A stretch of 6,571 nucleotides of DNA, taken from positions 1 through 6,571 of the forward strand of contig DFFD01000063.1 of NCBI GenBank assembly GCA_002369495.1. The letters run 5' to 3'. Both the position numbers and the translations under genes were made by a program. Positions within the stretch are counted from its first letter, which is position 1; each line of letters opens with the position of its first letter. This document shows positions 1-4,544 of the stretch, in pieces. The stretch comes from Lachnospiraceae bacterium UBA3785. Lineage in GTDB: Bacteria > Bacillota > Clostridia > Lachnospirales > Lachnospiraceae. Below the pieces are notes generated by a model. The model ran no database searches. It worked only from the letters and a program-made list of their open reading frames with translations, and was not told the DNA's origin.

Positions 1-2
1 TT

Positions 3-2048
3 GAGACGTTCTGCCCGGAGAAGGTTCTCTATCCCTTCGGGTACGGGCTCTCCTACACGACGTTTGAGACGGAACCGGCCGGATTTGCCTGGGACGGCAC
101 CGCGAAGGGCCGCCTGACCGTGGCCGCGCGCGTCACGAACACCGGCGAGGCCTCCGGCAGGGAGACCGTGATGCTCTTTGCGGAGAAGCCGCAGGGAAAG
201 CTCGGCCAGCCGGCTCTCTCCCTGATCGGTTTTGCGAAGACGGGCCTGCTCGCGCCGGGCGGAAGCGAGGACATCGTCTTTGAGGCGGATCCTTACCTCT
301 TCGCCTCCTACGACGATGACGGCAGGACCGGTTTTAAGTCCGCGTACGTGCTCGAGGCGGGCCGCTATGCGTTCCGGATCGGACCGGACGTGCGCAGCAC
401 AAAGACAGCCGCCGTGGCTGTCCTTGCCGAGACGCTCCCTGTCAGGCAGCTCGCGGAGGCGGAAGCCCCGATTGAGGCGGCGATGCGCCTTGTCCCCGGT
501 GAGAAGAAGGAGAACGGTCTCTTTGCGGAAAATGAAGAGCCGATGCCCCTCCGCACCGTCTCCCCGCTGGACCGGAGAGCCGCCTGGCTGCCGGAGACGG
601 CGGAATACGCGGGTGACCTTGGCTGGAAGCTTAAGGATGTCGCGGAAGGCAAGGTGTCGATGGAGGTTTTCATTTCCCAGCTGAGCGACGAGGAACTCTG
701 CCAGATCATGCGCGGCGAGGGCATGAACTCCCCGAAGGTCACGGCCGGGACCGGCGGCGCGTTCGGCGGCGTGACCGAGGCGCTCGCCCACTACGGGATC
801 CCGATCGGGTGCTGCACGGACGGGCCCAGCGGGATCCGCATGGACTGCGGCACCAGGGCGTTCGCGATGCCGAACGGCACGATGATGGCGTCGACCTTCA
901 ACACGAAGCTCATCCGTGAGATCTACGTCCTTGAAGGCCGCGAACTCAGGAAAAACAAGGTCGACCTGCTCTTAGGACCGGGTCTCAACATTCACCGGAA
1001 CCCGCTGAACGGGCGGAATTTCGAGTATTTCTCGGAGGATCCGCTTCTGACCGGGCGCATGGCGGCCGCACAGCTCCGCGGCATGCAGGAGAGCGGCGTT
1101 GACGGGGTCATCAAGCATTTTGCGTGCAACAACCAGGAGTGGAAGAGACATTCCGTGGACGCGGTCGTGTCCGAGCGGGCGCTCCGTGAGATCTACTTAA
1201 AGGCGTTTGAGCTCGCCGTGAAGGAAGGCGGCTCGACGGCGGTCATGAGCACCTACGGGCGGCTGAACGGGACGTACACCTCGAGCAGCTATGACCTTCT
1301 GACCACGATCCTCCGGGAAGAGTGGGGCTTTGACGGGATCGTCATGACCGACTGGTGGGCTTCCGGGAGCGATGAGAACGCTCCGGGCAGCACGAAGATG
1401 ACGGCGGCCATGGGCCGCGCGCAGAACGACCTCAACATGGTCAACGCGGACTCGCTCACGAACTCAAACGGGGACAATTACCTGGAAGGCCTTGCGACCG
1501 GACTCGCCGCGAGGGCGGACTACGCGCGCTGCGCGGCCAACATCTGCCGGGAGCTTATGCGCCTGCCGGTCTTCAGGCATTCCCTCGGTGAGGAGGATGA
1601 GCTCGACCGCGAGCTCGCCAAATGCCGGACGGAGGAGGACGAGGAGCTCTCGAACCCGGTCAGGATCGTCATGTCCGAAGACGTCGTCGAGATCGACCCG
1701 GCGCTCGTTCCGACCGCCCGCGGGAAAAATGTGCTCTTCCACGTCAGCGGAGAAAAATGGGGCATCTACAAGCTGGTCTTCGACTGCCGCGTGGAGGATC
1801 AGGGGCCGCTGTCGCAGGTGCCGATGTCCATTTTCCAGGACAAGGCGCTGGCCGGCATGGTGAGCCTCACCGGCATGGACACTAAGACCCGCAGGGTGGA
1901 GGTCACGCTCAGCCCGATCGTGCTGAGCGGCTGCTACCTTAAGTTCTTCTTCGGGGAGAGCGGGATGCGGTTCGACCGGATTGCGCTGGAGCTTGTGGAG
2001 GACCTGACGGAGCGGATCAAGGCGTATATGGCGGGGAACAGTAACTGA
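3..2048 (+). CDS. Glycoside hydrolase family 3 beta-glycosidase, reversed domain order (5' partial)
   Basis: Probable beta-glucosidase or related exo-beta-glycosidase that trims non-reducing-end sugars from plant-derived oligosaccharides. The visible 681 residues are numbered here from the first full codon. They begin with the end of a GH3 C-terminal domain (YPFGYGLSYTTF, 10-21). A fibronectin-III-like domain follows (about 36-112), then a linker, then the GH3 TIM-barrel catalytic domain (about 185-525). The barrel carries the sugar-binding DGPSGIR motif (D273), GPGLNIHRNPLNGRNFEYFSEDP, KHF (K371, H372), and the nucleophile D450 in VMTDWW. C-domain before barrel is the reverse of the common GH3 order but matches known R. 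albus and Butyrivibrio enzymes. The acid/base residue should lie in the missing N-terminal part. After an acidic linker (about 530-550) comes a beta-rich tail (about 574-667). No signal peptide can be judged because the start is outside the window. Family call is firm; substrate is inferred. Confidence 0.95.
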   Translation, partial: ETFCPEKVLYPFGYGLSYTTFETEPAGFAWDGTAKGRLTVAARVTNTGEASGRETVMLFAEKPQGKLGQPALSLIGFAKTGLLAPGGSEDIVFEADPYLFASYDDDGRTGFKSAYVLEAGRYAFRIGPDVRSTKTAAVAVLAETLPVRQLAEAEAPIEAAMRLVPGEKKENGLFAENEEPMPLRTVSPLDRRAAWLPETAEYAGDLGWKLKDVAEGKVSMEVFISQLSDEELCQIMRGEGMNSPKVTAGTGGAFGGVTEALAHYGIPIGCCTDGPSGIRMDCGTRAFAMPNGTMMASTFNTKLIREIYVLEGRELRKNKVDLLLGPGLNIHRNPLNGRNFEYFSEDPLLTGRMAAAQLRGMQESGVDGVIKHFACNNQEWKRHSVDAVVSERALREIYLKAFELAVKEGGSTAVMSTYGRLNGTYTSSSYDLLTTILREEWGFDGIVMTDWWASGSDENAPGSTKMTAAMGRAQNDLNMVNADSLTNSNGDNYLEGLATGLAARADYARCAANICRELMRLPVFRHSLGEEDELDRELAKCRTEEDEELSNPVRIVMSEDVVEIDPALVPTARGKNVLFHVSGEKWGIYKLVFDCRVEDQGPLSQVPMSIFQDKALAGMVSLTGMDTKTRRVEVTLSPIVLSGCYLKFFFGESGMRFDRIALELVEDLTERIKAYMAGNSN

Positions 2049-2060
2049 GGGATTCCTTCA

Positions 2061-2177
2061 GGGACGGTTCCCAAGGACGGTTCTCTTAAAAACCGGGTCT
2101 CGAAAAGAGACCCGGTTTTTTAAGAACCGTCCCCAGGAACCGTCCCCGTGGTCCTCAGGGTTCTCAGAACCGTCCCC
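2061..2177. repeat. Nested inverted repeat made of five GGACGGTTC copies (REP/MITE-like)
   Basis: The core GGACGGTTC occurs twice in forward orientation (within 2061-2071 and 2075-2084). It occurs three times as its reverse complement GAACCGTCC (within 2123-2134, 2136-2147 and 2166-2177). Copy 1 can pair with copy 4 and copy 2 with copy 3, with the terminator stem nested inside, so 2061-2146 can fold into one hairpin of about 86 nt with small bulges. Copy 5 lies outside it and forms its own small palindrome (GGTTCT at 2159-2164, AGAACC at 2166-2171). From general knowledge, GGGGACGGTTC-type motifs recur between genes in some Clostridia and may be REP-like elements mobilised by a Y1 (RAYT) transposase. 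That assignment is inference: no transposase lies in the window. Confidence 0.75.
2088..2121 (+). terminator. Rho-independent terminator after the GH3 gene
   Basis: A perfect 14-bp stem has left arm 2088-2101 (AAAAACCGGGTCTC), loop GAAAA at 2102-2106, and right arm 2107-2120. The right arm ends in a run of six T (2116-2121). The stem begins 39 bases after the GH3 stop codon, so it should end that transcript. The A-run at the left base would give a U-run on the opposite strand, so it could also work in reverse, though no gene converges here. The outer GGACGGTTC repeats extend the stem to about 2075-2132 with a small bulge. Confidence 0.9.
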
Positions 2178-2201
2178 TAAAAAGCCCCCCAGAACCAACT
2201 G

Positions 2202-2230
2202 TTGCACAAACCGGTGCCAGACTATATAAT
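2202..2230 (+). promoter_or_regulatory. Sigma-A type promoter for the thioesterase-cvfB-7TM-dnaE operon
   Basis: The -35 box TTGCAC (2202-2207) is separated by exactly 17 bp from a perfect -10 box TATAAT (2225-2230). Transcription should begin near 2236-2238, leaving a leader of only about 20 bases before the ATG at 2256. That leaves no room for a riboswitch or attenuator between promoter and first gene. It lies just downstream of the GH3 terminator and is the only strong promoter I see before dnaE. Confidence 0.85.
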
Positions 2231-2239
2231 AGAGAGGTC

Positions 2240-2246
2240 AAAGGAG
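2240..2246 (+). promoter_or_regulatory. Ribosome binding site fixing the thioesterase start
   Basis: AAAGGAG lies 9 bases before the ATG at 2256. The same frame is open back to a TTG at 2202, but that TTG is part of the -35 box and lies upstream of the expected transcript start, so it cannot be the start codon. Confidence 0.88.
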
Positions 2247-2255
2247 ACTGTTATT

Positions 2256-3035
2256 ATGTATGAATTCACATCCCGCATCCGCTACTCGGAATGCGCCCCG
2301 GACGCCCGGCTCTCCCTGCCCGGGCTCGTCAACTACTTTCAGGACTGCGCGGTCTTTCACGCGATCAACGTGAACCGCGGGCCCGACACATGGAAAAATG
2401 AACACTACGGCTGGATCATCACCTCCTGGCAGATCATCGTGAACGAGTACCCGCTGGTCGGCGAGGAGGTGACGACCGCGACCTGGGCCTACAAGTTCAA
2501 GGGCTTCGAGGCGGACCGCAACCTCACGATGAAGGGGGCCGACGGCCGCATGCTCGCGTACGCGAACTCGAACTGGGCTTATTTTGACACAGCCGCGCTC
2601 CGGCCGATCCGCGTCCCGTCCTACGAGCTGGACGCCTACGGCATCGACCCGGAGCTGCCGATGGAGAACAAGGCGCCGCGCCGCATCCGCCTTCCGCAGG
2701 AGAATTACCGCACGAAGCCGGAGATCCGCATCCGCGCGTCGAACCTGGACACGAACGGCCACGTCAACAACGAGCAGTACATTGCGATGATGATCGCCTG
2801 CCTGCCCGCCGGGATCAAGGTGGAGGAGCTGAGAGTGCAGTACATTTCCCAGGCACGTCTCGGGGATGTGCTGATCCCGAAGGTCTGGCACGAGGGAAAT
2901 GAATACATCGTCTGGCTCGACATGAACGGCAAGCCCTGCTGTGCCTCCTATTTCAGGCTCAGGGAGGGCGAGGTCATGGTACCGATCGCCCCGGGAATCG
3001 AGCTTGCGCCGGTAAAGACGGAAGAGAAGGGATGA
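2256..3035 (+). CDS. Acyl-ACP thioesterase (FatA/FatB family, double hot-dog)
   Basis: A 259-residue cytoplasmic enzyme expected to hydrolyse acyl-acyl carrier protein, releasing free fatty acid and ending chain elongation or recycling acyl chains. The first hot-dog half (about 1-135) has the family opening with YSECAPDARLSLPGLVNYFQD and the core YGWIITSWQI and GFEADRN. The second half (about 150-250) carries the catalytic signature NLDTNGHVNNEQY, with D165, N167 and H169 aligning to the Asp-Asn-His set of plant FatB. The position where plant enzymes have a catalytic Glu (before GRD in plants; here YISQARLGD) appears to be Q199. Length matches bacterial members, and there is no plant-type transit peptide. 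It is the first gene of the predicted operon, and its stop is 4 bases before the next ATG. Chain-length preference cannot be predicted. Confidence 0.93.
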   Translation: MYEFTSRIRYSECAPDARLSLPGLVNYFQDCAVFHAINVNRGPDTWKNEHYGWIITSWQIIVNEYPLVGEEVTTATWAYKFKGFEADRNLTMKGADGRMLAYANSNWAYFDTAALRPIRVPSYELDAYGIDPELPMENKAPRRIRLPQENYRTKPEIRIRASNLDTNGHVNNEQYIAMMIACLPAGIKVEELRVQYISQARLGDVLIPKVWHEGNEYIVWLDMNGKPCCASYFRLREGEVMVPIAPGIELAPVKTEEKG

Positions 3036-3039
3036 TATT

Positions 3040-3882
3040 ATGATAGAACTCGGGAAAATGCAAAAACTTCTGATCGTCCGCCGCGAAAAATTCGGCGTCT
3101 ACGTCGGCGAGACCATGGAGGCCGGCCCGGAGGAGCGCGTGCTGCTCCCGGCGAAGCAGGTCCCGGAGGGGCTTTCCGAGGGCGATGAGGTGACGGTTTT
3201 CATTTACCGCGATTCCTCCGACCGCCTGATCGCGACGACGACCCGCCCGAAGGTGCTCCTTCACGGCGTGGCGGCGCTCGATGTGAAGCAGGTGACGAAA
3301 ATCGGCGCCTTTCTGGACTGGGGGCTTGAGAAGGACCTTCTGCTGCCCTTTCACGAGCAGACGCGCCGCGTGCGCGAGGGCGAGGAGATCCTGGCGGCCC
3401 TCTATGTGGACAAGAGCGGGCGGCTCGCCGCGACGATGAAGCTCTATCCGTACCTCCGGCAGGATCCGCCGTACCAGATCGGCGACATGGTGACCGGCAC
3501 GGTCTATGAAAATGCCCACAACTTCGGCACGTTTGTCGCGGTGGACAGCATGTACTCGGGCATGATCCCGAAGCGGGAGGCCCCGGACGGCTACCCGGTC
3601 GGCCAGGTGCTCGCGCTCCGCGTGACCAACGTCAAGGAGGACGGCAAGCTGGACCTTTCCGCGAAGCGCAAGGCTTACGAGCAGATGGATACCGATGCGG
3701 TGAGGGTGCTCGCGAAGATCCACGAGGATTTTGAGGGCGCGCTTCCGTTCGACGACAAGGCGGACCCGGAGAAGATCCGGGAGGTCTTCGGGCTCTCCAA
3801 GGCCGCGTTCAAGCGCGCGGTCGGAAAGCTTTACAAGGAAAGAAAAATTGTGATTGAAGAAGGGTCGATCAGGGAGATCTGA
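3040..3882 (+). CDS. cvfB: CvfB/YitL-type S1 RNA-binding protein
   Basis: A 280-residue protein with the CvfB layout of three S1-like OB folds and a C-terminal winged helix. The repeats lie at about 1-68 (LIVRREKFGVYVG), 69-136 (VTKIGAFLDWGLEKDLLLPF) and 144-210 (GDMVTGTVYENAHNFGTFVAV, ending LDLSAKRK). The winged helix is about 216-278 (DPEKIREVFGLSKAAFKRAVGKLYKERKI). Staphylococcus aureus CvfB binds RNA and affects virulence gene expression, and B. subtilis YitL is the homologue; the molecular role in clostridia is not well defined. The start ATG has an AAGGG site (3027-3031) inside the end of the thioesterase gene, 8 bases upstream, which suggests co-translation. Full length, with no visible defects. 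Confidence 0.9.
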   Translation: MIELGKMQKLLIVRREKFGVYVGETMEAGPEERVLLPAKQVPEGLSEGDEVTVFIYRDSSDRLIATTTRPKVLLHGVAALDVKQVTKIGAFLDWGLEKDLLLPFHEQTRRVREGEEILAALYVDKSGRLAATMKLYPYLRQDPPYQIGDMVTGTVYENAHNFGTFVAVDSMYSGMIPKREAPDGYPVGQVLALRVTNVKEDGKLDLSAKRKAYEQMDTDAVRVLAKIHEDFEGALPFDDKADPEKIREVFGLSKAAFKRAVGKLYKERKIVIEEGSIREI

Positions 3883-3892
3883 CCGCCCGGAA

Positions 3893-3899
3893 AGGGGAG
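3893..3899 (+). promoter_or_regulatory. Ribosome binding site fixing the 7TM protein start
   Basis: AGGGGAG sits 5 bases before the ATG at 3905. The frame stays open upstream into the end of the cvfB gene, but that extension is basic, hydrophilic and out of frame with cvfB, and no comparable ribosome site precedes it. The ATG at 3905 is therefore preferred. Confidence 0.8.
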
Positions 3900-3904
3900 T
3901 GACC

Positions 3905-4543
3905 ATGGAAACGACGATCAATCAGGGGATCGATTACGCGCAGCGCTATCTCGAGGCGCTTGAAAGCCTTGTCCCGCAGTTTACGATGTTCGGGCTGGTC
4001 GGGATCGCGGTCGGGGTCGTCATTGCGCTTCTGTTTACATTTTTCGGCTACCGCCTGATCCGTTTTCTGCTGGCGGCGGTCGGTTTTATCGTCGGCCTCA
4101 CGCTCGGCGGCAGCATCGCGATCCGGCTCGACCTGGAGGACAAGCTGATCGTGATCATCTCGCTTGTGGCGGCGGTCCTCTTCGCGTTCGTTGCGGGCTT
4201 CATCTACAAACTCGGACTCTTTATCGTCTTCACGGCGGCCGGCTGGTATCTTGCGGGCATGCTTCTTGCCGCATTTTACACAGGCCCCTACAGCCGCTGG
4301 ATCGCCGTCGGGGCGGCTCTTATCACCGGGATCCTCTCCGCATGGCTCGGCAAGGTCTGTATCATCGTGCTCTCTTCCCTGGCCGGAGGACTCGCGGTGA
4401 GCAACCTCCTGGTGGGCAGCGTCCTGACGCAGGTCGCCCAGTTTAATTCCGAGCGCATTACCGTGATCATCACGCTGGTCTTCGGTCTCGTGCTCGCAGC
4501 CTGCGCGATGCGCTACCAGTTCACCACAAGCGAAGGAAAATAA
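3905..4543 (+). CDS. Seven-helix membrane protein, TMEM198/DUF4203-like
   Basis: A 212-residue integral membrane protein of unknown function. After a hydrophilic N-terminus of about 27 residues, seven hydrophobic stretches are visible at about 28-48, 52-74, 81-100, 104-126, 132-150, 152-174 and 185-204. They are joined by very short loops, and the tail is short and polar. Gly/Ala-rich helices, such as AAVGFIVGLTLGGS and LSSLAGGLAVSNLLVG, and the seven-helix count resemble the TMEM198/DUF4203 family. There is no cleavable signal peptide and no obvious catalytic, metal or nucleotide motif. It follows cvfB by 22 bases and ends one base before the dnaE ATG, so it is very likely cotranscribed with dnaE. 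A transporter or channel role is possible but nothing here shows it. The membrane topology is confident; the family label is moderate. Confidence 0.8.
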   Translation: METTINQGIDYAQRYLEALESLVPQFTMFGLVGIAVGVVIALLFTFFGYRLIRFLLAAVGFIVGLTLGGSIAIRLDLEDKLIVIISLVAAVLFAFVAGFIYKLGLFIVFTAAGWYLAGMLLAAFYTGPYSRWIAVGAALITGILSAWLGKVCIIVLSSLAGGLAVSNLLVGSVLTQVAQFNSERITVIITLVFGLVLAACAMRYQFTTSEGK

Positions 4544-4544
4544 A

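Noticed and set aside
120..122. GTG at 120 as the start of the GH3 protein
   Set aside because: The same frame continues without a stop to the left edge and encodes the conserved GH3 motif YPFGYGLSYTTF, so the gene begins outside the window.
232..684. Plus-strand 150-codon frame inside the GH3 gene
   Set aside because: Arg/Ser/Pro-rich frame-shifted translation of the GH3 coding sequence; the GH3 frame is continuous with conserved motifs on both sides.
2049..2255. Possible riboswitch or T-box leader before the thioesterase
   Set aside because: The promoter at 2202-2230 leaves a leader of about 20 bases, too short for a structured leader. The structure upstream is explained by the GH3 terminator and its repeats.
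2238..2891. Open reading frame of 217 codons on the minus strand opposite the thioesterase
   Set aside because: Shadow of the thioesterase gene; no recognisable domain, and its end overlaps the promoter and ribosome site of the real gene.
2974..3921. Open reading frame of 315 codons on the minus strand opposite cvfB
   Set aside because: Its sequence is the same Arg/His/Leu/Val-rich type expected from reverse-reading GC-rich codons. The plus strand carries a full S1-domain protein with good spacing and ribosome site.
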